The position numbers and the translations under genes were made by a program. This document shows positions 28,427-38,329 of a stretch of 64,000 nt of DNA, piece by piece; position 1 is the first letter of the stretch, and every line of letters starts with the position of its first letter. This DNA is from Bufo bufo (Eukaryota; Chordata; Amphibia; Anura; Bufonidae), in contig NC_053391.1 of assembly GCF_905171765.1 (NCBI RefSeq), positions 186,568,559-186,632,558 of the forward strand, read 5' to 3'. The notes under the pieces were generated by a model that saw only the letters and a list, made by a program, of their open reading frames with translations, was not told where the DNA came from and searched no databases.

Positions 28427-29681
28427 CAGTCATGGCCAAATGTTTTGAGATTGATACAAATTTTTCACAAAGTTTGCTGCTTCACTTTTTATGGTAGCAA
28501 TTTGCATTAACTCTAGATTGTTATTAAGAGTGATCAGATAAATGGCAATTAATTGCAAAATCATTCCTTGCCATGAAAATTAACCTAATTACAAAAAGCA
28601 CTGTATTTCAGTCACAAATTTCCTGCCACAAATCAACCTGCTAACATTATTTCAGTGATCTTCTCATTACCTCAGGAGAAAGTGTTAATGAGGACAAGAC
28701 AGCTGATATCTCTTGCTGATTGAATTAGAGCAGACTGGTTACTTTAAAAGGGTGGGGGTGTCAATGTCTTCTTCTGATAACCATAATTGCTTCCAAGGAA
28801 GCACTTGCAGTCATCATTGCTTTGCATCAAAAGGGCTTCACAGGCAAGGACATTGCTTCTTGTAAGAATCAACCATTTATCAGATCATCAAGAACTTCAA
28901 GTAGATGGGTTCAATTGCTGTGGAGAAGGCTTCATGGCACAAGAAAGTCCAGTATGTGCCAGGACTCTCTCCTAAAGAGGATTCAGCTATGGGATCAGGT
29001 CACAACCAATGCAGAGCTTGCTCAGGAACGACAGTGGGCAGGTGTGAGTGCATCTGCAAGCATAGTGAGGCAAAAGCTTTGTAGAATGATCTCGTGTCAA
29101 AAAGGGCAACAAAGAAACCACTTCTCTCCCAAAAAAAAAAACATCACAAGCTCCTTTCAGACTTTTTGGGACTTCTGGAAAAAATTATTTTCTGCAGAAT
29201 AAAAGGTGAATGCTACCATGAGTCCTGTATTATAGTAAAGTATCATCAGACCATCCATGTGTGGGGTTTCTTCTCATGAAAGAGAGTGGGCTCATTTTGT
29301 CTAGGAACACTGCCATGGAGAAAGAATTGTATCAAAACTTCCTCCAAGAGCAACTTCTCCCAATGATCCAGGAGCAATTTGGTGATATACAATTATTTTT
29401 CCATCATGATGGAGCACACGGCAAAAGTGATAACTAACTAGTATAGTGAACAAAACATTGAAAATGTGGGTCCAAGGCCAGGATACTCCCCAGATCTCAA
29501 TCTCAAAACAAAAACACAGAAATTGAGTCCTTGCATAAACTTTATGTATTTGTCAATAGAAGTTAAAAAAATGATGAAATGCTTATAATTGTACTTCAGT
29601 ATACTATAGAAACATCTGACAAAAACACTAAAAAAACACTGAGGCACCAATCTTTGCGAAAACCAAAATTTGGCCACAATA
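28427..29681 (+). mobile_element. Decayed Tc1 transposon
   Basis: Begins CAGTCATGGCCAAATGTTTT after TA (28425-28426) and ends with the diverged complement (AAACCAAAATTTGGCCACAA). About 1.25 kb is shorter than full length for Tc1, so internal deletions are likely. Confidence 0.8.
28770..29440 (+). pseudogene. Tc1 transposase remnant
   Basis: Frames in several phases recall a Tc1 transposase. ALAVIIALHQKGFTGKDIAS looks like the first helix-turn-helix. HGTRKSS and LLKRIQLWDQVTTNAELAQE follow in the second DNA-binding region. HVWGFFS with a damaged catalytic segment (IMMEHTAKVIT, near 29405-29435) comes later. Multiple stops and frameshifts are present. Only the DNA-binding half is reasonably legible. 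Confidence 0.6.
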
Positions 29682-29766
29682 TCTGAACAGTTGATTGGCA
29701 GGGGTACGAAGTATCAGACCCCCAATGATTAGCTAGTGATGGTCTATCCTGAGGACAACTCCTTTA

Positions 29767-30273
29767 GGCTACTTTCACACTAGTGTTATTCTTTTCCGGC
29801 ATAGAGTTCCGTCCTAGGGGTTCTATACCGGAAAAGAACTGATCAGTTTAATCCCAATGCATTCTAAATGGAGAGCATTCCGTTCAGGATGCATCAGGAT
29901 GTCTTCAGTTCAGTCTTTTTAACTGATCAGGCAAAAGATAAAACCGCAGCATGCTACGTCTCCGGCCCAAAAAACTGAAGACTTGCCTGAATGCCGGATC
30001 TGGCATTTTTTTCAATAGGAATGTATTAGTGCCAGATCCGGCATTCAAAATACCGGAATGCCGGATCCGTCCTTCCGGTCTGACTGGTAAAAATGTGGAA
30101 AAAAAATCAAAACGGATCCGTTTGTCCGTATGTCAAACGGACAGACGGATCCATTCTTGCAATGCATCAGTCTTAAAATGCAATCAGTTGGCATACATTT
30201 TGCCGGATCTGGCAGGCAGTTCCGTCGACGGAACTGCCTGCTGGATTCCTCTGCCGCAAGTGTGAAAGTAGCC
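29767..30273. mobile_element. Foldback MITE, TTA duplication (Harbinger-like)
   Basis: 507 bp flanked by TTA (29764-29766, 30274-30276) with ends GGCTACTTTCACACTAGTG and CAAGTGTGAAAGTAGCC. The interior repeats GGATCCG / CCGGATC motifs, as do 23419-23737, 60792-61207 and 61541-62042, the latter most similar (TTATTCTTTTCCGGCATAGA shared). Confidence 0.85.
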
Positions 30274-30276
30274 TTA

Positions 30277-31261
30277 AAGATATTAAATTAATGTAGAATC
30301 AACTAGATGCATAGAAGAGATTCAGTGAAATTCTACAACAGATCCATGGAATAGTGCAATTTTTTTAAAATATTATCTTAAAGCGCTGCTATTTATGACT
30401 ATAATAATTGGCTATATATATCATGAGATTAGAGGTGACAGTGGATCTGGACTGTCAGGCAGAATTTAGCCCTTTGACAGCTGGAGAAAAGTTTAACAGA
30501 TACGACAATAATCTCCTGCCTGTGTTAGTGAAAAAATCACTAAAAGTTTGCATAAATTACATTCCCTAGAATGTTCTGAGCTTGAAAAAAAATCAACAAA
30601 AGAAAGGAAACTTGAAAGTTCATGAAGTGTTGTTCTTAAGTTTATATATATATGATTGCAGAAGTTGTGCTTAGCATGGGCACAAGGTTGTCACTCCCAT
30701 TACATTTATCAGAAGTATTTCATATTACATTGTATAAAAATGTATTCATGCAAAATAGTTTTATGTAACATTGCAATCATTTTCATTGCAAGGTCAAGTT
30801 GTACAGAAGTGTGTTTTTTAAAGCTCTGCTATTTTATCAAATCATATAGCAACTACTGGGTTTTAAAGACTGAGATAGCTGCTGACAGCTTGGAAGACCG
30901 CAATAACCACAGAGCTTTATGGTTCCTGGAAAAGGGCCCCAAGTAAATACTATATTTACCTTTTTATTCTATATTTCCACTATTCATTAAAAGTTTACAG
31001 TGGACAGAAAATTCTAGCTAGACTGGCACCTTTGCCAAGTATTATTAGCAGGATATTAAAAGGGCACATACAGGCTGTGCTAAAACAAATGAAATATATG
31101 ACACTTATTTTTTATATTTTTTTCAGTCTCTGGCATGCTGGGAGAAACAGATAGGAAATATGTTATACTATGATGTACACTATATGCAGATATTAAGTAT
31201 AAGAACAAAATTAACATTTATTTTTACATAGGGGATAATTTTGGAATACCCCTTTAATCAA
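30277..31261. other. AT-rich stretch, nothing recognised
   Basis: No coding region, RNA gene or repeat boundary that I can support. Confidence 0.3.
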
Positions 31262-31603
31262 TTGAGTTCTGGATAATTTTTCGTTTTTGCGTTTTCATTT
31301 TTATACCCTCTATTCCCGGAGCCATAACTTTTTTATTTTTCCATTCACATAGCTATATAAAGCCTTGTTTTTTGCAGGACAAGTTGTACTTTGTAATGGC
31401 ACCATTTAATATTGTCTACAATGTAGTTGTAAGCAGGAATAAAATCCAAATGGGGAGAAATTAGAAAAAAAATGCAATTCCGCCACAGTTTTACGTTTTT
31501 TTTTCTCTAAGGTTTTCTTATGCAGTAAAACTGGCCTGTTTCCTTTATTCTTTGGGTCATTATGATTACAATGATACCACATTTATATAGTTTTTCTTGT
31601 CTT
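31262..31603. repeat. Fragment of a common AT-rich frog-type repeat
   Basis: Phrases GAGCCATAACTTTTTTATTT and AAGCCTTGTTTTTTGCAGGA recur in diverged form at 34085-34340 (GGATTTTGTTTTTTTGCAGG). They resemble interiors of TTAA-type elements. Two overlapping fragments in the same orientation flank the foldback repeat, so they are two copies rather than one split element. Confidence 0.45.
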
Positions 31604-32204
31604 TTAAAGAGGCTCTTTCACCAGGATCAACCCTATTAAACGAAGCATACTGCTGATTAAAACTATACATTTCTTTTGTCTGTATGCTAGATGCAGAGAT
31701 ATCTGCATTTTTACTCATATACAAATGAGCAAGTTGGAGCACCAAGAGGCAGGGTTGAGTCCTCTGAGCACTGCTTTGTAACATCCACTGTTCTCCGGAC
31801 ACTCCCCCCTCCCCTTGATTGACAGGGCTATATATCAGCATGCTGAGGGCAGAACTGTGTCCTAGCATGTACATATCATGTACTGTATGTACTATAGCTT
31901 TACCACATTGAGATCTGCTCAGAATGCGAATACACATCTTACTTGTTTATTCACAGGCACAATATATAATTATAAAGTCACCAGTAATAGGTGTTAGCTT
32001 ATAAGCATAGAAAAAACTGCTTACTCTATGTGGTAATCCTATAGTTTGGTGCTAAATGGTTTGCCATGCATGTAGAAATCCTAAGTCCTAGGAGAGTCTA
32101 ATATGAACATTTTTTTCACTCTCACTTAACCCATAATAAAAGGCTGTCCCACGAAAAAGTAGCACTCCTACAATATTTCCAAACCAAACTGCCTAATACT
32201 AAAT

Positions 32205-32312
32205 CTGTCTTAGTTGTCTATAGCAACCAATCAGCGCTCAGCTTTCATTTTTTCAGAGCCCTGTAGGAACTGAAAGCTGAGCTCTGATTGGTTGCTATGG
32301 GCAACTAAAACG
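32205..32312. mobile_element. Palindromic MITE (CAACCAATCAG...CTGATTGGTTG)
   Basis: About 100 bp with inverted arms TAGCAACCAATCAGCGCTCA and its complement (AGCTCTGATTGGTTGCTA) around TTTTTTCAGAGCC. The arms pair over about 35 bp. It lies inside the decayed mariner-type element between its end and the gene. Confidence 0.75.
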
Positions 32313-32349
32313 AAAACTATTATTCAGTTTGATAAAAGTGGCCTATTAT

Positions 32350-33220
32350 GTCAGAAAGATGGTGTTCTCCCTGGAACAGCGAATAGTGATTATGGAAGGC
32401 TATGTGCAAAGCAGATCGATTAAGGAAACTCAATAGACCTTTGCCGACACGTACCCAGGAACAAAACCACCAACGAAACATTGTATTCAGAGTCTGGTTC
32501 GGAAATGGCATCAAACTGGCTGTGTTGCAAACATGAAGAAACCAAGGCCGACATCAATCAGGACGGCTGAAGTTTTGTATAAAACTCATCAGCTGATTGC
32601 AAGTAGCCCCCAAAAATCACCTGGAAGACTGTCTCAGCAAGTTGGTGTATCACGAAGAAAGTGTCAGTGAGTGCTGAAATCTCTGAACCTGAAACCTTAC
32701 CGAATAACGTGTGTGCCAGAACTGAAAGAGTCTGACAAAGCTAAACGTGTAAATTACTGGACTTAGTTGCTGACTATGATTGCTGACAGACATTTTGACC
32801 CATTGATGTACATATCAGTTACATAAAATCCTAGAATACGAGGTATTGGTCTGGTGAAAATCCTCACTTGACTTATGAAACACCACTTCACGACGAGAAA
32901 ATTGGCGTTTGGTGCATAGTGTCGGGAACATAAAGAGTGGGCCCAATTTTCTTCAAGATAGGGCAACATGCCATACCTCACAGAACTCACTGGCATGGAG
33001 GAGCGAATTGTGGGCACGGGGTTATTTGCACCACATTCTCCAGACATGAGATTTTCATTTGTGGGGAAATTTAAAATCAAAAGTGTACACTAACAATCCA
33101 TATAAACTGGATGAACTCAAGAAAAACATCACAAACTCTATCTGCAGCATCACTGTTGAAGAGCTGCAAGCAGAATCAGCCAACATAATCTGACATGCCT
33201 AAAGATGCTTCGACATGAAC
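32350..33220 (+). pseudogene. Mariner-type transposase remnant
   Basis: The first part is legible: MVFSLEQRIVIMEGYVQSRS, a stop, then RKWHQTGCVANMKKPRPTS and SPQKSPGRLSQQVGVSRRKC, corresponding to the paired helix-turn-helix domain of the same transposase type as 20677-21688. LNLKPYRI continues toward the core, where frames break repeatedly. No complete catalytic triad can be read. It is fossil. Confidence 0.65.
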
Positions 33221-33581
33221 GGGGACCACTTTCAGCATCTTTTGTGACTTGTGGGTAATTAAAAAAAAACAATCCACTTGCTCGTTCATCTTGTCATACT
33301 ATCGCTGAAGATGGGCTACTTTTTCATGGGCCACCCTGTATATAATACATAATCATATACTATCAATAAAAGGCCTTACTATATTGAGAATATTTTTTTT
33401 TATTAGAAACCTAAAACCTGTTACTGGTTTATTCACAGGCACAATGTATAATTATAAAGAAACCATCAATATTTATCTCATGCCTAAGAACATTATTCTC
33501 AATATCATAACAATATAGACCATTATTATAGGTTAAGTTTGGAAGAAAAAAATATCTGAAGAATAAAAACTTTGAAGTTTT

Positions 33582-33645
33582 TCCCAAGATTCAAACCTGG
33601 GATCTCAAAATGCAAAGTCAAACACTCAGCATTAAGCTATAGCCT
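33582..33645 (-). other. tRNA-like remnant (possibly tRNA-Cys-derived)
   Basis: On the minus strand, TATAGCTTAATGCTGAG resembles an A box and GGTTTGAATCT a B box at tRNA spacing, with TTTGACTTTGCATTTTGA at the anticodon-arm position. The anticodon stem does not pair well, so it is not a functional tRNA. A tRNA pseudogene or SINE head is the likely origin. Confidence 0.4.
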
Positions 33646-34084
33646 GTTAACATAGCGAAGCAGGGATTTTCTATACTTATAAGCTAACACATATTACTGG
33701 TGTCTTATAATATATTGTGCCTGCAAATAAAGCAGTAATATGTATATCAGCTTGTGGTAAAGCTATAGTACATAGAGTATATGATATGTATATGCTAGGA
33801 GACAGCTCTGCTCTCAGCATGTTGATGTCTAGCCCTGTCAATGAAGGGGAAGGGGAGTGTACAGAGCACAGGAGGTGTTGCAAAGCAGCGCTCAAATTAC
33901 TCAGCTTCGCCTCCTGGTGCTCTAACTTGCTCATTTGCATATGAATAAAACGCATATATCTCTGCAGCTGTTTAGCATACAGACAAAAAAAATATTGTTT
34001 TAATCAGCATGAGGAGTCCTACCAGGCAGTATATCTCATTTAATAAGGTTGATCCTGGTGACAGACCCACTTTAATACTGAAAA

Positions 34085-34410
34085 AAAAAAAAAAAAAAAA
34101 ATTCTTTTCATCGCCATATTCTGACCCCCAAAACTTTTTTTTTCTACAGAGCTGTGTGGGGGATTTTGTTTTTTTGCAGGGCAATTTGTAGTTTTTATTG
34201 ATGTGTAGTGTTTATGACTTTTCAATCTCATTGTATAAAATTTTTAGGGTAAGTGAATTGATTTAAAAAAAATGGCAAACTGGTCATTTTAATTTTTTTT
34301 CCGTTATGCCATTTACCATATGGGATAAATATTTTTAGATTTGAATAGTTCAGGCATTTTTGGATGCGATGATGCCCATGATCATTATGGGTTTTATTGT
34401 TTATTTTTCG
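34085..34410. repeat. Fragment of the common AT-rich repeat
   Basis: Second fragment of the type at 31262-31603, including GTGTGGGGGATTTTG and ATATGGGATAAATATTTTTAG. No gene. Confidence 0.4.
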
Positions 34411-34684
34411 AGTCAGGTCTATAAATATTGGGACATTGACACAATTCTAACATTTTTGGCTCTATACGCCACCACAATTGAAATGAAACGAACAAGATGT
34501 GCTTTAACTGCAGACACATATGCAAACTGTTGTAATTCCTACACCGTTCACCTGATTTGGATGTAAATACCCTCAAATTAAAGCTGCCAGTCTGCAGTTA
34601 AAGCACATCTTGTTTGTTTCATTTCAAACAAGAGCCAAAAATGTTAGAATTGTGTCGATGTCCCAATATTTATGGACCTGACTG
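34411..34684. mobile_element. Tc1/mariner-type MITE
   Basis: A 274-bp foldback with ends AGTCAGGTCTATAAATATTG and the complement of CAGTCAGGTCCATAAATATT, arms of ~90 bp including AACAAGATGTGCTTTAACTG. The right side ends at TA (34685-34686); the left TAC has mutated to TCG. Confidence 0.85.
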
Positions 34685-34686
34685 TA

Positions 34687-36118
34687 TGTGTCCTGATTTT
34701 TAACTGAAACATTGGTAAGTATGACCCTATATTCCACTGTTTACTATGTGTGATATGGAACAGAGGTTAGTTTTCAGTTAGGTGTCTATCTACGTAGAAT
34801 AAATATATTATATGTGACTGAGTGTACTGAGCATGCTCAGACAGCATGTGTCAGACTTATTGTAGAGAGGAGAGCTATCAAGAAGAGCAGCTTCTAGAGA
34901 GAGATGAGGAGACTAAGACCAGGGTTAAAGATAACATGACCAAGAGCGGCCAGAACTGTTACCACTGAGAGGTGGCAGTTGGGAGCTGAGTGGAGACCTG
35001 TGTCAGTGGTTTGTGGAAATGGGCACAGACTAATATTGTGTCACATTACAACCCAGAGTTATACATTTCATTACTGAAGTAAAGTGCCATCTGCCCGGTT
35101 TCTGCGCTTGTATACTACGCTGGCTTTGCCACCCTTATATGTCCATTGTGCGTTGGATGAAGCTGGTTACCACAGTGATGGGACCATTGAAGAGCAGAAG
35201 CACTGCAGTTACAAATTCAGTCCACTGCACAAAGAACAGAGCTGTGTAGTTCCTGAGGCTAGGCCATCAATAATAAAGGTGTTGGCAACCCCTTTAAGGC
35301 TACATAGATCCCACTGTATATTTTTTGGACATTTATGGGTGACATATACAGTGGTACCTGTTGCAGATAAACATAAGGGAATTGTTCCAATGTAAACCTC
35401 CAATGAACACTGCAATTGCAGAATGAATGGACCCTAACAAAAAATAAACCTTCCTCCAGCACTGGCAAAATCATAGCAAGACTACAAACAGTACATATAT
35501 TTCAGTTTTAAGCTGTACCTGGCTATATAAGTCTTGTTTACTTTGATTTTCAGTTTTTATCATGTTTTTTGATGGAAAAGTTTAGAAACGCAAAAAAAAA
35601 CATAATATCTAAATAAAGCATTAACAGTTCAAAGGTACAGTATGTACTGCCCCCATTTGTAACCTCAATAAACAAGTAATATTTGATGCAAAATAAAGTG
35701 GATTACACTACCCGGCCGTGGCTGGAAAATATTATATGTTCTTTTAGTGAATCAGACGTTGTTTTTATAAAGTGTTTATACTGCTAGTTTTTTTATTCAA
35801 CACCTCTGGGCTATTTGAATTGGAACAGAAAAAAACAAAAATGTCCCACAATACATTTCAGCACAAAAAAAAGCTAAAAAATATAAATAGATTTTTTTAA
35901 GTCCATAGTCAACCATGGAGTTATAGTTTTCCAGGCTTAAAGAAAAGCTAAAATAAAAATGAATGCTCACTTTTAGTGTACACTAGGGCTCAAGAGTGAG
36001 GCCCGCAGTTCCAGGTAAAATTGCGGCATACAATAAAGAAAGGACTTAATCTATGTTCACACCAGACATAAATTCAACTGAAGTTCCAGGTAAAATTGCG
36101 GCATACAATAAAGAAAGA
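34687..36118. other. Unassigned; a short tandem duplication near the end
   Basis: No gene supported. At 36008-36050 and 36083-36123 the phrase AGTTCCAGGTAAAATTGCGG, then CATACAATAAAGAAAG, is duplicated with a ~35-bp spacer. 34800-35400 contains unassigned, LTR-like sequence without visible ends. Confidence 0.3.
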
Positions 36119-36126
36119 ACTTAGGC

Positions 36127-36316
36127 CAGGGTTTCTCAACTCCGGTCCTCGGGACCCACCTACCGGTCAGGATTTGAGAATATTCCACAAAATGAATACC
36201 TGTGATAAGTCCTGATGCATGGACACTAATTACGGTATATCACCTGCTCAATAATAAGGAAATCCTAAAAACATAACTGGTAGGTGGGTCCCGATGACAG
36301 AAGTTGAGAAACCCTG
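36127..36316. mobile_element. hAT MITE, 8-bp duplication ACTTAGGC
   Basis: 190 bp with ends CAGGGTTTCTCAACTCCGGT and the complement AGAAGTTGAGAAACCCTG, flanked by ACTTAGGC at 36119-36126 and 36317-36324. An 8-bp duplication and CAGGG ends indicate hAT. It inserted across the left edge of the next MITE. Confidence 0.9.
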
Positions 36317-36321
36317 ACTTA

Positions 36322-36656
36322 GGCCTCTTGCACACAAACATTTTTTTTTATCCGTTTACCTTCCCTTTTTTGCGTTCCGTATACAGACCATATACGGAAC
36401 CATTAATTTTAATGGATCCGCAAAAAGAAAATGGAAGGTACTCCATATGCCTTCCGTTTCCGTGTTTCCATTCCGTTCAAAGATAGAACATGTTTTATTA
36501 TTGTTCGCATAATGGACAAGGATAGTACTGTTCTATCAGGGGCCAGCTGTTCTGCAAAAAACGGAATGCACACGGACGTCATCCGTATTTTTTGCGGATC
36601 CGTTTTTTGCGGACCGCAAAATACTGAAAAAGCCATATGGTTGTGTGCAAGAGGCC
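36322..36656. mobile_element. Foldback MITE, TTA duplication (Harbinger-like)
   Basis: 335 bp with ends GGCCTCTTGCACAC and GTGTGCAAGAGGCC, flanked by TTA (36319-36321, 36657-36659). The interior has TTTTTTGCGGATCCG and GCGGACCGCAAAATAC. The left edge is overlapped by the hAT MITE duplication, so this MITE was there first. Confidence 0.88.
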
Positions 36657-36659
36657 TTA

Positions 36660-37172
36660 GGCTATGTCCACACAAGACATAAATTCAACAGAAAAAATAT
36701 GTCTCAAATTCACAACCCACTTCATCATAGATTTGCTGCGGATTCCGTGCTATGGATTGCAAAGGGTAAAACCCACGGTAATAATCTGCAAAGGATTAAA
36801 AATCTGCTCTGGTTGTACATTTCTGCACAGATTTTTTTCCCATAACGTGTGGAAGAGATTTGTTAACGTCTCAGGTGCTTTTCTGCCCAAAATCTGAATG
36901 CAATGTATCTATAATGTTTCCACCATGTCTGAATATACCCTTATACTTCTCCTTACTTCTGAATCCACTTCTGGCTTTGGCCCAAAACTGCTTTAAAAAC
37001 TGCACTGGTGTTTTTCCAAAAAATGCTGATTTGACACGTAAGGAAAAAGAGAAAAGGTTGTGTGCAAGTCTTTTGATCTTATGATCATCAAAAAAGTGCC
37101 CTCATAGCTGGAATGCTCTCATATAAGTATGCATGCCCTAGTCAGAGCATCCCATTCCAGCCAGAGCACATA
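36660..37172. other. No gene supported
   Basis: Short similarity (CAAGACATAAATTCAAC) to 36060-36085 suggests both flanks of the MITEs belong to one older repeat. Nothing else recognised. Confidence 0.3.
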
Positions 37173-37184
37173 GAGCGATAGATT

Positions 37185-37231
<47 letters not shown>

Positions 37232-37279
37232 TCAAAAAATAGATAGAGAGATATGGATAGACAAATATAGTAGATAGAT

Positions 37280-37320
<41 letters not shown>
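37173..37320. repeat. (GATA)n microsatellite
   Basis: Two blocks of tandem GATA/TAGA (about 37181-37230 and 37267-37320) separated by imperfect repeats. The minus-strand YLSIYLS peptide predicted here is a by-product. Confidence 0.95.
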
Positions 37321-37930
37321 TGGATCCTCTCCTGCCTTTCCTCATGTGACACTATTAATTGAATGTGCATAATTTCCAGCAACCAAATATGGTCAAGGTG
37401 TGTATGGATATCTTCCCAGGGCTGTTTCTGCCATGAGGTGAGATAAAAATCTTACCTCAGGCGGCAGTTTGCAGTATTTTTGAGGGGGCGGCATCCACAC
37501 AGCAGTTAACAAACACGGCTGGATGCCACCTCCTCTGTGCCTGCTCCCTGCCTTCCAGAGCTGCCTCAGCTCAGCCTCATCACGCTGGTTCCCTGCCAGC
37601 TCTTCCCCGGGCAGCCTGCACTATCCTGGGGGTAGATGTACAAGTCAGTGTGCAGGAGCTGCTGGCCGGTTACGTCACAGGAGGGGCAGAATCAAGAGGT
37701 GGGGAAAAGGAAGGGGGCCAGACGGAGAGACTGCTGTATGTGACACGGCTCCACCCGCTTTTGAATGAGGATGCTGCAAAGGGCAGACATACCTAGACAG
37801 ACTCCAGCAGGGTGCGGTGTCTGCGCAGAGCAGCTCCAGTCAGCGGTTACATTGGGCTGTGTGTGGGTGTAGCTCCTGAAGTCTGTGTTCTCTAGGTTAC
37901 TTCTGGGCTATAAATATGTATTTGAATGTT
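37321..37930. other. GC-rich stretch without a recognised gene
   Basis: GC content rises from about 37490. CAGGGCTGTTTCTGCC at 37419 has hAT-like CAGGG but I find no matching end. No exon supported. Confidence 0.3.
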
Positions 37931-38329
37931 GGGATCCCGAAAATTACATATGGAGGGATCCTCATGAGATTATGATTATCCCATAGTTAGTTTAGAGTTA
38001 GTTTTGGTGGGAATTTTTCCCGCCGAAAGCAGTGCCCAAGTTGGCTAAAAATAGCCTGGTTGCTGGGTTGAGGCAGGTAACAGGGGATTGGTTAATGGGA
38101 TATCCTATAGTGAGATGGTTGCTGGGGCTAGGAAGTTTAGGAGGCCCAGAAACAGTTAGGGCATTGGAGGTTAGGTGTGGGGTGGTGTTTAGAAAATGGT
38201 ATATAATTGCGGTGGCTGCCAGCATTAGGCTGTCAGCCAAGCTGCATATTAGGATCTGCTGCCCTGCCTGCTGCCCGTCTCAAGTCTGCTGTTGTGGGTC
38301 AGGTCGTCTACTCACCAATGGAAGAATTT

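Larger units (their letters stand above)
28168..29763. mobile_element. Short interspersed repeat (AAAGGGGTTGTCC type) split by Tc1
   Basis: Left part 28178-28426 begins AAAGGGGTTGTCCAGCTTTT and contains CATCACTAGCTGATCAATGG. The right part 29683-29763 carries the matching inverted end (CAGACCCCCAATGATTAG, then GGTCTATCCTGAGGACAACT and CCTTTA). The two parts flank a Tc1 element inserted between them. The ends are imperfectly complementary, so a foldback element is more likely than a SINE. Confidence 0.5.
32140..33341 (+). mobile_element. Decayed mariner-type element (related to the DD41D group)
   Basis: Ends are complementary: 5' GGCTGTCCCACGAAAAAGTA near 32142, and 3' CTACTTTTTCATGGGCCACC then CTG near 33341, followed by TA. 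This GGGTGG-type terminus resembles that of 20430-21993. Confidence 0.75.
31604..34078. repeat. Large foldback repeat, ~0.4-kb inverted arms
   Basis: Arms 31604-32010 and 33650-34078 are diverged reverse complements. Shared landmarks are CACCAGGATCAACC (outer end), TTTTGTCTGTATGCTA, CAAATGAGCAAGTT and AGAGCACCA. The 1.6-kb centre holds a decayed mariner-type element (32140-33341), a palindromic MITE and a tRNA-like sequence. The 60-120 codon frames inside the arms are not genes. Confidence 0.75.

Noticed and set aside
37119..37382. Minus-strand peptide rich in LSIYLSIY
   Set aside because: Translation of a GATA microsatellite.
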